NCBI RefSeq assembly: GCF_015350905.1
Contig: NZ_JADKRZ010000006.1
Coordinates: forward strand, 62,001-126,000
DNA: 64,000 bases
Direction: 5' to 3'
Source of the DNA: Curtobacterium sp. VKM Ac-2865
GTDB lineage: Bacteria > Actinomycetota > Actinomycetes > Actinomycetales > Microbacteriaceae
Under the pieces are notes generated by a model that worked only from the letters and a program-made list of their open reading frames with translations, ran no database searches and was not told the origin of the DNA. Shown piece after piece: positions 25,635 to 34,453 of this stretch; the stretch's first letter is position 1, and every line of letters begins with the position of its first letter. The position numbers and the translations under genes were made by a program.

Positions 25635-26162
25635 ATGAGCGACCGACCGACCCGCCCGCCCGTCCTCGTCATGGGGGTCTCCGGCTCCGGCAAGTCCACG
25701 ATCGGCAAGGCCCTCGCCACGGCGCTGGACGGCCGCGGCGAGGCTGCCGAGTTCGTCGACGCCGACGACCTGCACCCGGCGTCGAACAAGGAGAAGATGC
25801 GGCAGGGCACGCCCCTGACCGACGAGGACCGCTGGCCGTGGCTCGACGCCTGCGCTGCCCGCATCGCCGAGGTCGAGGCCGCCGGCAAGCGCTGCGTGAT
25901 GGCGAACTCCGCCCTCAAGCGCGTCTACCGCGACCGGCTGCGGGCGAGCGCGCCGGGGCTGTTCATCGCGTACCTCGACGGGTCGCGGGAGCTCATCGCG
26001 GACCGGCAGTCGCACCGGCACCACGAGTACATGCCGAACTCGCTGCTCGACTCGCAGTTCGGCACGCTCGAGCGTCCCGCGGAGGACGAGGCCGGCGCTG
26101 CCGTCCCGATCCAGGGCACCGTCGACGAGACCGTCGCGCGCATCCTCGCCCTCCTGCCCTGA
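25635..26162 (+). CDS. gntK: Gluconokinase
   Basis: A 175-residue P-loop kinase that phosphorylates D-gluconate to 6-phosphogluconate. The Walker A motif GVSGSGKST is at residues 14-22, followed by EFVDADDLHPASNKEKMRQGTPLTDEDRWPWL, the substrate-binding signature of thermoresistant gluconokinases, and by DRQSHRHHEYMPNSLLDSQFGTLE. Length is standard. No gluconate permease is adjacent. It is divergent from gnd, whose product uses its product, and convergent with uxaC across a long imperfect hairpin. Confidence 0.95.
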   Translation: MSDRPTRPPVLVMGVSGSGKSTIGKALATALDGRGEAAEFVDADDLHPASNKEKMRQGTPLTDEDRWPWLDACAARIAEVEAAGKRCVMANSALKRVYRDRLRASAPGLFIAYLDGSRELIADRQSHRHHEYMPNSLLDSQFGTLERPAEDEAGAAVPIQGTVDETVARILALLP

Positions 26163-26196
26163 GGCTCGGCCGCACGGTGCGGTCTCGCCCGCCCCG

Positions 26197-26254
26197 TGCG
26201 AGCTTGACCACTCCGTGCGCCACGACGACGCCGCACCGAGTGGTCAACCTCGCA
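26197..26254. terminator. Bidirectional terminator between gntK and uxaC
   Basis: Two 23-nt arms, 26197-26219 and 26232-26254, pair at 21 of 23 positions around a 12-nt loop. The stem contains TTGACCACT / AGTGGTCAA and lies between convergent genes. Confidence 0.65.
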
Positions 26255-26287
26255 CCACGCGCGGCAGAGCCCCCGACAGAGCGCCAC

Positions 26288-27727
26288 CTACAACTTGAAC
26301 GTCGCCCGCGGGATGTCGGACACGATCCGCTGCGCCGTCCGCACGGCGTCCTCCTCGGACACCTGGTGCGTCACGACGAGTGACGCCAGGTACGCCGCGT
26401 CGGCCCGCCGTGCCATGTCGTGCCGAGCGGGGATGGAGCAGTACGCCCGGGTGTCGTCGATGAACCCGGACGTCTTCGTGAACGACGTCGAGTCGGTGAC
26501 CGCCGACCGGTAGCGCCCGATCGCCGCGGGGGTGTCGATGAACCACCACGGCGCCCCGGCGTAGACGGCGGGGTAGAACCCGGCGAGCGGCCCGATCTCG
26601 CGCGAGAACACCGTCTCGTCGACGGTGAACAGCACCAGGTGGAACCCCGGCGCGGTGCCGAACGACTCCAGCAGCGGCCGCAGCGGCTCGGTGAACGCGC
26701 CGACGGCTGGCAGGTCGTGCCCGGTGTCCGGTCCGAAGCGTTCGGCGGTGGGCGTGTGGTGGTTCCGGATGATCCCCGGGTGCAGCTGCATGACCAGGCC
26801 GTCGTCCACGCTCATCTCGGCCCACCGGAAGAGCATGTCGTGCCGGTAGGCCACGGCCTCTGCCGCGGTCACCCCGGACGGGCCCTGCAGCGCAGCCGTG
26901 TGGATCCGCGCGCGCTCCGCCGGCGACAGCGGCGTCGATCCGGCATCCAGCACGCCCGTGTCCGTCGCGGTCGCACCGTGCTCGATGAAGTACTGCCGGC
27001 GTGCGCGGAGTGCCGCGAGCAGTCCGTCGTGGGTGCCCGTGTCGATGCCGGCGGCCTGGCCGACGGACGCGACCACGAGCCCCCAGTCCGGTCGGGACGG
27101 GTCGAAGACGGCGTCCGCGCGGAAGGTGGGGAGCACCCGGCCGCGGAAGGTCGGGTCGGCGGCGAGCCGCGCGTGCGCGGCGAGGTCGGCGTCCGGGGCG
27201 TCGGTGGTGGCCAGGACCTCGATGCCGAAGGCGTCGAACAGGGCGCGCGGCCGCATCTGCGGCTGCTGGAGCAGACCGGCGATGTGGTCGTACTGCGCGT
27301 CCGCGTTCGCGGCCGACGGCTGCTCCGTCAGCCCGAAGACGTCGTGCAGCTCCGTCTCGAACCAGTACCGGACGGGGGTGCCGAGGAAGTCGTCCCAGTG
27401 CTCCGCCAGGTTCCGCCAGACGGCACGGCCTGGAGGCTCGGTGCCGGTCCCCGACAGGTCGACGCGACCCAGCGCCTCCAGTCCGACACCGTTCGCGTGC
27501 AGGAGCCGCAGGACGTAGTGGTCCGGCGTGATCAGCAGCGCGGCGGGGTCGGCGAACGGCTGGTCGTCCGCGATCAGGGCCGCGTCGACGTGCCCGTGCG
27601 GGGAGATGACCGGCGCGTCGGCGACGGCCTGGTACACGGTGCGGGCGATGGTCCTGGTGGCGGGGTCGGCGGGGAACAGCCGGTCCGGGTGCGGGGCCAG
27701 GGTGCGCGGGGGGGTGGTGGGCATCAT
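26288..27727 (-). CDS. uxaC: Glucuronate isomerase (uronate isomerase)
   Basis: A 479-residue UxaC, an amidohydrolase-superfamily enzyme converting D-glucuronate to D-fructuronate (or galacturonate to tagaturonate). The metal motif ISPHGHVDA is near residue 41; ETELHDVFGL, VMQLHPGIIRNHH and FTKTSGFIDDTRAYCSIPARHDMARR are family segments. The first of two consecutive ATGs (27727) overlaps the lacI stop as ATGA with AAGGA upstream. Residues around 100 (GTGTEPPGRAV) are encoded by a stretch sharing 16 identical bases with the left arm of the palindromic repeat (27432-27447). It is the first step of the uronate route completed by the rightward operon. Confidence 0.95.
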   Translation of the reverse strand: MMPTTPPRTLAPHPDRLFPADPATRTIARTVYQAVADAPVISPHGHVDAALIADDQPFADPAALLITPDHYVLRLLHANGVGLEALGRVDLSGTGTEPPGRAVWRNLAEHWDDFLGTPVRYWFETELHDVFGLTEQPSAANADAQYDHIAGLLQQPQMRPRALFDAFGIEVLATTDAPDADLAAHARLAADPTFRGRVLPTFRADAVFDPSRPDWGLVVASVGQAAGIDTGTHDGLLAALRARRQYFIEHGATATDTGVLDAGSTPLSPAERARIHTAALQGPSGVTAAEAVAYRHDMLFRWAEMSVDDGLVMQLHPGIIRNHHTPTAERFGPDTGHDLPAVGAFTEPLRPLLESFGTAPGFHLVLFTVDETVFSREIGPLAGFYPAVYAGAPWWFIDTPAAIGRYRSAVTDSTSFTKTSGFIDDTRAYCSIPARHDMARRADAAYLASLVVTHQVSEEDAVRTAQRIVSDIPRATFKL

Positions 27728-28782
27728 CGGTTCCTTCGCGAGGACGGCGTGGACGGCGTGGTGGGTGCGGGTCCGGTCGACTCGCGCACCGTCAGGTGGG
27801 TCGGCAGGGCGACGGCGCCGCTCATGTGCTCGCCGGGGAGCTCGTCGGCCGGGACGGCACCGAGCCGGCCGAGGAGCATCCGGATCGCGACGCGGCCGGC
27901 CCGTTCGATCGGCGACGTCATGGTGGTGAGCGGCGGGTTGCAGAAGTCGGCGCCGAAGATGTCGTCGCAGCCGACGATGCTGATGTCCTCGGGCACGCGG
28001 ACGCCGCGCTCCCGGAGCCGGCCGAGCATGCCGATCGCGATGAGGTCGTTGAAGGCGATGCACGCCGTCGCTCCCGCGTTGACGGCGGCGTCCGCGGCGG
28101 CGGCCCCCGAGTCGACGAACGGGGCGTGCGGGCCGATCCGGGCGACGCGGACGTCCAGGCGCTTCGCGACGCGGACCAGGGCGCGCCAGCGGCGTTCGTT
28201 CGACCACGAGCTGTCCGGCCCTGCGACGTACAGGACGTCGCGGTGCCCGAGCGACACCAGGTGCTGCACGGCCTGCTCGACACCGCCCGGTGTGTCGATG
28301 AGCACGGACGGCACTCCGGCCGGGCGGCGGTTCACGACCACGAGCGGGGTGCGCTCGGCGAACTTCGCGATCTGCGCGTCGGACAGGCGCGATGCGGTGA
28401 GCACGACGCCGTCGGCCTTCGTGGACACCGCGCTGAGGGCGGCCATCTCGGCGTCCGCGGACTCCTCGGTGTCGACGAGCAGCTGCGTCCACCCGGCGGC
28501 GGCGAGCTGGTGCTGCGTGCCCCGGATGACGTCGAAGTAGAACGGGTTCGTGATGTCGGACACCAGGACCGCGACCGCCCGCGTCCGGCCCGACGTCAGT
28601 GCGCGGGCCTGCGAGTTCGCGACGTAGCCGAGGTCGCGCGCGGCCTGCTGGATGCGCTGCTGCGTCGCGGGGTTCACGCGGTCGGGGAGCGACAGGGCGC
28701 GGGACACCGTCGACGGTGCGACCCCTGTCGCGGTGGCGACGTCGCGGATCGTGACGCGGCGCGATGCGTCGGTCTCGGTCAT
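27724..28782 (-). CDS. LacI family transcriptional regulator of the uronate island
   Basis: A 352-residue LacI/GalR protein: N-terminal helix-turn-helix VTIRDVATATGVAPSTVSRALS (residues 10-31) with the hinge helix near 55, then a periplasmic-binding-like effector domain with VLVSDITNPFYFDVIRG and IVGCDDIFGADFCNPPLTTM. It is co-translated with uxaC and divergent from the ABC-transporter operon; a 36-bp double operator lies between the two promoters. GGGAGG precedes ATG 28782. By context it should respond to a uronate or a downstream intermediate. Its leader holds three 25-bp tandem repeats. Confidence 0.92.
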   Translation of the reverse strand: MTETDASRRVTIRDVATATGVAPSTVSRALSLPDRVNPATQQRIQQAARDLGYVANSQARALTSGRTRAVAVLVSDITNPFYFDVIRGTQHQLAAAGWTQLLVDTEESADAEMAALSAVSTKADGVVLTASRLSDAQIAKFAERTPLVVVNRRPAGVPSVLIDTPGGVEQAVQHLVSLGHRDVLYVAGPDSSWSNERRWRALVRVAKRLDVRVARIGPHAPFVDSGAAAADAAVNAGATACIAFNDLIAIGMLGRLRERGVRVPEDISIVGCDDIFGADFCNPPLTTMTSPIERAGRVAIRMLLGRLGAVPADELPGEHMSGAVALPTHLTVRESTGPAPTTPSTPSSRRNR

Positions 28783-28795
28783 GTGCGCCTCCCTG

Positions 28796-28870
28796 GTGTG
28801 CTGCTGCGTGTCCCGAACGGGTGTGTTGCTGCGTGTCTCGAACGGGTGTGCTGCTGCGTGTCCCGAACGC
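28796..28870. repeat. Three tandem 25-bp repeats in the lacI leader
   Basis: Units 28796-28820, 28821-28845 and 28846-28870 are each exactly 25 bp and begin GTGTGCTGCTGCGTG. Units 1 and 3 differ only at the last base; unit 2 differs at two positions. They lie between the lacI start codon and its promoter, so they would form most of the 5' untranslated region. Confidence 0.95.
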
Positions 28871-28916
28871 TAGGCCGCTCTGGCAACAAGTGGCAACCGG
28901 TTGCCGCATGTTGCCA
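28867..28916. promoter_or_regulatory. Concentric double LacI-type operator and lacI promoter
   Basis: The inner dyad GGCAACCGGTTGCC (28892-28905) and the outer pair TGGCAAC (28881-28887) / GTTGCCA (28910-28916) share one centre, giving a 36-bp palindrome with 16 of 18 matching positions per half. TGGCAAC recurs at 10-bp steps within each half. On the minus strand TTGCCA (plus 28891-28896), an 18-bp spacer and TAGCGT (plus 28867-28872) fit a lacI promoter lying in the operator, implying autoregulation and control of both directions. Confidence 0.7.
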
Positions 28917-29000
28917 CCCGCGCGACAGTGGTCGTCAGCCGGTTCGCCCCGGCGACACCCCGAGCAGCGCCGCTCGGGGGAGGCTCGAGGAGGAATCCCC

Positions 29001-30341
29001 ATGAAGACACGGACCCTGATCGGTTCCGTGGTCGTGGTCGCCCTCGCGACGCTGTCCCTGCAGGGATGCGCGATCGTCAACGGCAGCGGCGACGACCCCA
29101 ACACGCTCCGCGTCATGATGGGCGCGGACACGACCTACCCCAAGGAACGCAAGCAGTGGCAGCAGGAGACCGCTGCCGAGTTCAAGCGCACCACCGGAGC
29201 CGACGTCCAGTGGGAGACGTACTCCTCTGCCCAAGAGGAACTGACCGCCATCCAGACGAGCGTCATCTCCGGCCAGGGCCCGGACGTCTACGCGATCGGC
29301 ACCACCTTCACCCCGACCGCCTACGCCACCGGCGCCTTCGTCCGGATGGGCGAGCAGCAGTGGGACGCCATCGGCGGCAAGGACCAGTTCGACCCGGCGT
29401 CGTTCGGCATCTCGGGTCCGAGCGCCTCGAAGCAGATCGGCATCCCGTTCGCCAGCCGCCCGTTCGTGATGGCCGTGAACACCGACCTGCTCGCCCAGGC
29501 CGGCATCACCGAGATGCCGACCACGTGGGACCAGCTCACCGCCGACGCGAAGGCCACCACGACCGGTGACCGCCACGGCATGGCGATCGCCTACGCCGAC
29601 GGCTTCGACCCGTGGAAGTTCATCTGGGGGATGTCGCAGAACGCCGGCAACACGATCGTCGACGGCTCGAAGGCCGAGCTCGACGCGGACGCCGTGCAGC
29701 AGGCCTACCGGACCTACTTCGACTGGGTCACGAAGGACGGTGTCGTGGACAAGGCCGCGATCGGGTGGAACAACGCGCAGGCCCTCGCGCAGTTCACCGA
29801 CGGCAAGGCCGCGTTCTTCCCGATGACGACCACCACGGCCATCAACTCGTTCAAGGGCACGGCAGTCGACGGCAAGTACGAGTTCGCCCTGCTGCCGACC
29901 GTGCCACCGGGCGCCACGGAACGCCCGGCTGACGGCATCGAGGCCGCCAGCATCCTCTCCGGCGACAACTTCGTCGTCGCCGACTACGGCACCAAACAGG
30001 ACCTGTCGTTCCAGTTCATCAAGCAGCTGAGCACCAAGAAGGCGCAGCTCGAGTACTACGACCTGTTCGGCAACCTGCCCACGAACGTCGACGCCGCCGC
30101 GCAGCTCGCGGCCGAGAACCCCCAGCTCAAGCCCATCATCGACGCCGGCCGGCTCTCGAAACCCACCGCCTTCACCGGCGCGTGGTCGGACATCCAGCTC
30201 GCACTCGTCGACGTCGTCGTGCAGTCGATCCCGTCGCTCAAGCGCGGCGAGGTCACCGACGACCAACTCCGCAAGCGCCTGCAGGACGCGCAGCGGGACG
30301 CCCAGGCCACGCTCGACCGGCAGAAGAACGGAGGTCTGTGA
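29001..30341 (+). CDS. ABC transporter sugar-binding lipoprotein
   Basis: A 446-residue extracellular solute-binding protein (family 1). The signal peptide ends in a lipobox SLQGC with Cys23 as lipidation site. The mature protein has GQGPDVYAIGTTFTPTAYATGAFVRM and the alternating lobes usual for carbohydrate-binding components. AGGAGGA precedes the ATG. It heads the rightward operon with two permeases; no ATPase is encoded nearby, so a shared MsiK-type ATPase elsewhere is likely. Given uxaC, uxuB-like and manD, the ligand is probably glucuronate, an aldouronic acid or a related glucuronide. Confidence 0.9.
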   Translation: MKTRTLIGSVVVVALATLSLQGCAIVNGSGDDPNTLRVMMGADTTYPKERKQWQQETAAEFKRTTGADVQWETYSSAQEELTAIQTSVISGQGPDVYAIGTTFTPTAYATGAFVRMGEQQWDAIGGKDQFDPASFGISGPSASKQIGIPFASRPFVMAVNTDLLAQAGITEMPTTWDQLTADAKATTTGDRHGMAIAYADGFDPWKFIWGMSQNAGNTIVDGSKAELDADAVQQAYRTYFDWVTKDGVVDKAAIGWNNAQALAQFTDGKAAFFPMTTTTAINSFKGTAVDGKYEFALLPTVPPGATERPADGIEAASILSGDNFVVADYGTKQDLSFQFIKQLSTKKAQLEYYDLFGNLPTNVDAAAQLAAENPQLKPIIDAGRLSKPTAFTGAWSDIQLALVDVVVQSIPSLKRGEVTDDQLRKRLQDAQRDAQATLDRQKNGGL

Positions 30342-31363
30342 TGACCGACACGCAGACCAAGCCCGCCACGCGGCGGACGGAGGGCCACCGCCCGGTCCGC
30401 CCCCACGGCACGACCCCGCTGTACAAACGCGAGCGTCCCCTGTGGATGCTGCTCCCCGGCGGGGTCCTCATGCTCGCGATCATCGTGGTCCCGCTCCTCG
30501 TCGGGTTCTTCATCGCGATGCTCGACCTCGACCAGTACACGCTCCGGCAGTGGTTCAGCGCCCCGTTCGTCGGGTTCGCGAACTTCACCGAGGCCTTCAC
30601 GAACTCGCCACTGCTGCACTCCATCTGGATCTCGGTGTCGCTCGCGGTGCTCGTCACGGCCGTCACCGTCCCGATCGGGGTCGCCGCCGCCATCTCGACG
30701 CAGAACCGGTTCCGCGGACGTGGACTCGTCCGCTCGGTCTACCTGATCCCCTACGTGCTCCCGGCGTTCGTCGTCGGCACGTTCTTCCGCACGATGCTCC
30801 AGCCGCAGGGGGTCGTGAACTCGATCCTGCACACCGACGTGCTCTGGCTGAACGGATCGGCGTCCTACTGGGCACTCGCCGGCGTGATGGTGTGGACGAG
30901 CTGGCCGTTCGTCTACCTGCTGTCCCTCGCCGGGCTGCAGGCGGTCGACCTCGAGGTGCACGAGGCCGCCTCGCTCGACGGTGCGACCTGGTGGATCAAG
31001 CTCCGCGACGTCGTGTTCCCGTACCTGCGCGGTCCGCTGAGCCTGGCGGTGATCATCTCGATCCTGCACAACATCAACAACTTCACGCTGCCGTTCGTCC
31101 TGTTCGGCATCCCGCTGCCCTCGAGCGTCGAGGTCATGCCCGTCCTGACGTACATCGCCAGCTTCCAGTCGTTCCGCTTCGGGCTCTCCGCGGCGATGGC
31201 GATCTGCTCGCTCGTGATCGTCGCCATCCCGCTCTTCGTCTACCTGCGGGCCGTCCAGCTCGACACCGGTGACGACGCGGGCCCGAACCGGAAGCAGCGC
31301 CGCGCCGACCGCGCCGTGCTGGCCGCCCCGGCAGCCGCCGACGTCGAGGGAGCACGCGCATGA
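30341..31363 (+). CDS. ABC transporter permease (sugar, MalF type)
   Basis: A 340-residue inner-membrane subunit with about six membrane segments after a polar N-terminus of about 35 residues. The cytoplasmic EAA loop is EAASLDGATWWIKLRDVVFPYLRGPL, near residue 207. Its ATG overlaps the stop of the binding-protein gene by one base. It pairs with the next permease to form the channel. The Lys/Arg-rich C-terminal extension (NRKQRRADR) is polar and cytoplasmic. Confidence 0.92.
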   Translation: MTDTQTKPATRRTEGHRPVRPHGTTPLYKRERPLWMLLPGGVLMLAIIVVPLLVGFFIAMLDLDQYTLRQWFSAPFVGFANFTEAFTNSPLLHSIWISVSLAVLVTAVTVPIGVAAAISTQNRFRGRGLVRSVYLIPYVLPAFVVGTFFRTMLQPQGVVNSILHTDVLWLNGSASYWALAGVMVWTSWPFVYLLSLAGLQAVDLEVHEAASLDGATWWIKLRDVVFPYLRGPLSLAVIISILHNINNFTLPFVLFGIPLPSSVEVMPVLTYIASFQSFRFGLSAAMAICSLVIVAIPLFVYLRAVQLDTGDDAGPNRKQRRADRAVLAAPAAADVEGARA

Positions 31364-32310
31364 GCGGCTACAGCAGCACCAGGACCCGTCCGACCGCCAC
31401 GCTCACCGAGAGCATCACGGCCCCACGCGGCGTCCGCCGGCAGAAGCGTCCGTACGACACCGACGTCACCCGACTGCTGCCGCGCTGGCTGCTCGTCACC
31501 GTGATCGCCGTCATCATCGCGTTCATCGCCGTCCCGGTGCTCTACATCGTCTTCGGCTCGGTCAACTCCGACGTCGCGGTCGCCCGTGGCGAGTACTTCC
31601 CGTCCGAGTTCACCCTCGCCAACTACGCCGAGATCTGGTCGACGGTCGCGCTCGGGCAGGGGCTCGTCAACAGCATCCTGACCGCCGGCGCGGTGGCCGT
31701 CTGCAGCGCTGCGCTCGCCGTGTCGACGGCCTACGTGCTCGTCCGCTTCCGGTTCCTCGGCCGCCTGACGTTCCTCCGGGGCCTGCTCGCGCTGCAGTCG
31801 ATCCCCGGCACGCTCCTGCTGCTGCCGGTGTTCGTCGTCTTCGCCAACATCGCGAGCGCGACCGGCGTGCAGGTCATCGGCACCCGCTGGGGCCTGTTCG
31901 TCACGTACCTGACGTTCGCCCTGCCGTTCTCCACGTGGGTGATGGTGACGTACCTCCGCGGGCTGCCGAAGGAGCTCGAGGAAGCGGCCCGCATCGACGG
32001 CGCGTCCTCGACGAAGATCCTCACGAGGATCGTCCTGCCGCTCTCCTGGCCCGGCATCGTCGTGTCCGCCATCTTCGCCTTCCTGCTCGGCTGGAACGAC
32101 GTCCTGTTCTCCACGATCATGACGACCCCGAACACGCGGACCGTCGCCGTGGTCCTGCAGGTGCTCGGCACGACGCAGGAGGGCGGCGCGGTCCCGATCT
32201 ACGGCCAGATGATGGCCGCCTCGATCGTGTGCGCGCTGCCGGTCGTCGCGCTCTACCTCATCTTCCAGCGCTACCTCGTCGGCGGACTCACCGCCGGTTC
32301 CGTCAAGTAG
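31360..32310 (+). CDS. ABC transporter permease (sugar, MalG type)
   Basis: A 316-residue partner permease with six membrane segments and the EAA loop EEAARIDGASSTKILTRIVLPLSWPG near residue 208. The start codon overlaps the upstream stop (ATGA) and has GAGGGAG upstream. An inverted repeat downstream (32329-32370) separates the transporter genes from the catabolic genes and may lower or stabilise transcript there. Confidence 0.92.
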   Translation: MSGYSSTRTRPTATLTESITAPRGVRRQKRPYDTDVTRLLPRWLLVTVIAVIIAFIAVPVLYIVFGSVNSDVAVARGEYFPSEFTLANYAEIWSTVALGQGLVNSILTAGAVAVCSAALAVSTAYVLVRFRFLGRLTFLRGLLALQSIPGTLLLLPVFVVFANIASATGVQVIGTRWGLFVTYLTFALPFSTWVMVTYLRGLPKELEEAARIDGASSTKILTRIVLPLSWPGIVVSAIFAFLLGWNDVLFSTIMTTPNTRTVAVVLQVLGTTQEGGAVPIYGQMMAASIVCALPVVALYLIFQRYLVGGLTAGSVK

Positions 32311-32328
32311 CCCGAGTTCTCCACAGAC

Positions 32329-32370
32329 AGCCTGGAGGCCCGGTGCGGGTCCGCCCCGCCGGTCCAGGCT
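32329..32370 (+). terminator. Intra-operon hairpin with repeat-family core
   Basis: AGCCTGGA (32329-32336) pairs with TCCAGGCT (32363-32370). The left side runs into GGAGGCCCGGTGC (32334-32346), identical to part of the hairpin after mfd. It sits between the last permease gene and the first catabolic gene, where a partial terminator or RNA-stabilising stem would set different expression levels. Confidence 0.45.
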
Positions 32371-32399
32371 GGTCATCAGGTCACCAAGAAGGGAATGCC

Positions 32400-33236
32400 A
32401 TGACCCAGCTCAGTTGGGAACTCTCCGGGTTCGGCGACGAGATCGACGCCGACCCCGTGGTCCAGGTCGCGGTCCTGCAGGCGCTCGGAGCCAGTGCGAT
32501 CGAGGTCCGCAGCGCCTGGGGCGTCAACGTCGTCGACCTCGACGACGACCAGCTCGCCGGACTCCACCGGGTGTTCGAGGAGCGCGGGCAGACCGTGTCC
32601 GCCATCGCCTCGCCCATCGGCAAGGTCTCGGTCGACGAACCCGTCGAGCACGAGGTCACCCGGCTCGGTCGCGCGATCGCCGCCGCGCACGCGCTCGGCA
32701 CGACGAACATCCGCATCTTCTCCTTCTACTTCGCAGGCCGCACCCCCGAGAGCATCCGCGACGACGTGCTCGTGCGGATGCGGGCCCTCGCCGACCTCGC
32801 CGCGCGTGAAGGCGTCACGCTCCTGCACGAGAACGAGAAGGACATCTACGGCGACGTGCCCTCCCGGGTGCTCGACGTCGTCGAGAGCGTCGGGTCCTCG
32901 TCGCTCCGGCTCGCGTGGGACAACGCCAACTACGTGCAGTGCGGGGTCCGGCCGTTCACCGACGGCTGGGAGCAGCTCGCACCGTACGTCGACTACCTGC
33001 AGGTGAAGGACGCCCTCGCCGCCGACTCGTCCGTGGTCCCCGCGGGCCAGGGCGACGGCGAGCTCCTGCTCACGCTGACGGCGCTGCGGGACGCCGGGTA
33101 CTCCGGGTACGCCTCGCTCGAACCCCACCTGACCGACGTCAACGCCCTCGGCGGGTTCTCCGGCCCCGCGGCGTTCGGCCGCGCCGGCCGGGCCTTCCGC
33201 ACCCTCACCGACCAGATCGGAGTGACCCTGCGATGA
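32400..33236 (+). CDS. Sugar phosphate isomerase/epimerase (TIM barrel)
   Basis: A 278-residue xylose-isomerase-like TIM barrel. Likely metal ligands are in LLHENEKDIYGD (Glu), LAWDNANYVQ (Asp) and YASLEPHL (Glu), with YLQVKDAL before the last. The reaction is not known; in sugar islands such proteins isomerise keto- or dehydro-sugars made by Gfo/Idh/MocA enzymes, one of which follows with an ATGA overlap. AAGAAGGGA precedes the ATG. It shares the operon with another TIM-barrel isomerase at 34450 but differs strongly in sequence. Confidence 0.85.
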   Translation: MTQLSWELSGFGDEIDADPVVQVAVLQALGASAIEVRSAWGVNVVDLDDDQLAGLHRVFEERGQTVSAIASPIGKVSVDEPVEHEVTRLGRAIAAAHALGTTNIRIFSFYFAGRTPESIRDDVLVRMRALADLAAREGVTLLHENEKDIYGDVPSRVLDVVESVGSSSLRLAWDNANYVQCGVRPFTDGWEQLAPYVDYLQVKDALAADSSVVPAGQGDGELLLTLTALRDAGYSGYASLEPHLTDVNALGGFSGPAAFGRAGRAFRTLTDQIGVTLR

Positions 33237-34453
33237 CCGCAGACACCACCAGCACCGCACCCCTCAAGCTCGCCGTCGTCGGTGCCGGGGTCATCGGCCG
33301 CCACCACGCCCGCGTCGCCCTCGCGAACCCGGCACTCGACGTCGTCGCGCTCGTCGACGCCGTCCCGGCCGCGGCCACCGGCGCCGCCGACGAGATCGAG
33401 GCCTCGGGGGCACCGCGCCCGCTCACCACCGCCACGATCGAGGACGCCATCGCGCAGACCGACATCGACGTCGTCGCGATCTGCTCCCCGTCCGGCATGC
33501 ACGTCCAGCTGGCCGAGGCAGCACTCGCCGCCGGCAAGCACGTCGTGATCGAGAAGCCCCTCGACACCACCATGCCCCGCGCCCGGCAGATCGCCGCGCT
33601 CGCCGCGTCCGCCCGCGAGCGCGGGCTGGTCGTCAGCGTCATCAGCCAGCACCGCTTCGACCCGGCGTCCGTCGCGGTCGCGCACGCCGCCCACGGGGGC
33701 GGGTTCGGCCGGGTGACCTCCGGCGTCGCGAGCGTGGCGTGGTTCCGCTCGCAGGGGTACTACGACTCCGGTGACTGGCGTGGCACCTGGGAGCTCGACG
33801 GTGGTGGCGCGGTGATGAACCAGGGCGTGCACACCGTCGACCTGCTCGTCTGGACCCTCGGACGTCCGGTGGAGATCTCCGCGCAGATCGGGCTGCTCGC
33901 CCACGACCGGATCGAGGTCGAGGACACCGCCGTCGCCACCGTCCGCTTCGACACGGGCGCGCTCGGGGTCATCCACTGCACGACGGCCGCGTACCCGGGC
34001 CTGTCTGCCCGCTACGCCGTCTACGGCACGCAGGGGTCGGCCGTGGTCGACGACGACAAGCTCGCCTACTTCCACGTCGCGCCGGACGCCGCCACGCTCG
34101 AGTCCGCCGCCACCACGGCGAACGCCACCGCGGTCGCCGACGCCGTCGACCAGAAGTCCGACGTCGTCGGGCCGGAGCACGTGGTCGGCGGCCCGCAGGA
34201 GCCCGAGCACTTCCTCGCCGGGCACGGCCGGCAGTACGACGACATCGTCGACGCGATCCGCACCGGGCGCGACCCGGGCGTCACCGTCGACGACGCCCTC
34301 GTGTCCCTCGCCACCGTCCGCGGGCTCTACGTCAGTGCCACGCTCGGGCAGCCCGTGCGGATCGACGACGTCATCGACGGCAAGCACGACGACGTCGTGC
34401 CGGTCGTGCATGCCTCGCCCGTCGCAGCAGCAGCAGAAGGAGCAGCCCGATGA
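33233..34453 (+). CDS. Gfo/Idh/MocA family oxidoreductase
   Basis: A 406-residue NAD(P)-dependent dehydrogenase. VVGAGVIGRHHARVAL is the Rossmann motif and VVIEKPLDTTM the EKP motif; GGGAVMNQGVHTVDLLVWTLG is the conserved substrate-site helix with the catalytic-type His. It overlaps both neighbours (ATGA at each end), so it is translated with the two TIM-barrel isomerases. It probably oxidises the imported sugar or glycoside (for example to a 3-keto form) before the isomerases act. The C-terminal 20 residues are Ala-rich and not conserved in type. Confidence 0.88.
   Translation: MTADTTSTAPLKLAVVGAGVIGRHHARVALANPALDVVALVDAVPAAATGAADEIEASGAPRPLTTATIEDAIAQTDIDVVAICSPSGMHVQLAEAALAAGKHVVIEKPLDTTMPRARQIAALAASARERGLVVSVISQHRFDPASVAVAHAAHGGGFGRVTSGVASVAWFRSQGYYDSGDWRGTWELDGGGAVMNQGVHTVDLLVWTLGRPVEISAQIGLLAHDRIEVEDTAVATVRFDTGALGVIHCTTAAYPGLSARYAVYGTQGSAVVDDDKLAYFHVAPDAATLESAATTANATAVADAVDQKSDVVGPEHVVGGPQEPEHFLAGHGRQYDDIVDAIRTGRDPGVTVDDALVSLATVRGLYVSATLGQPVRIDDVIDGKHDDVVPVVHASPVAAAAEGAAR

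Noticed and set aside
28796..28870. Possible short CRISPR-like array
   Set aside because: The 25-bp units are directly abutting with no spacers and no cas genes occur in the window.
26288..29131. A single 947-residue leftward gene covering uxaC and the lacI region
   Set aside because: It runs through lacI in another frame; uxaC has its own ATG with AAGGA at 27727, and the upstream part has no protein-like features.
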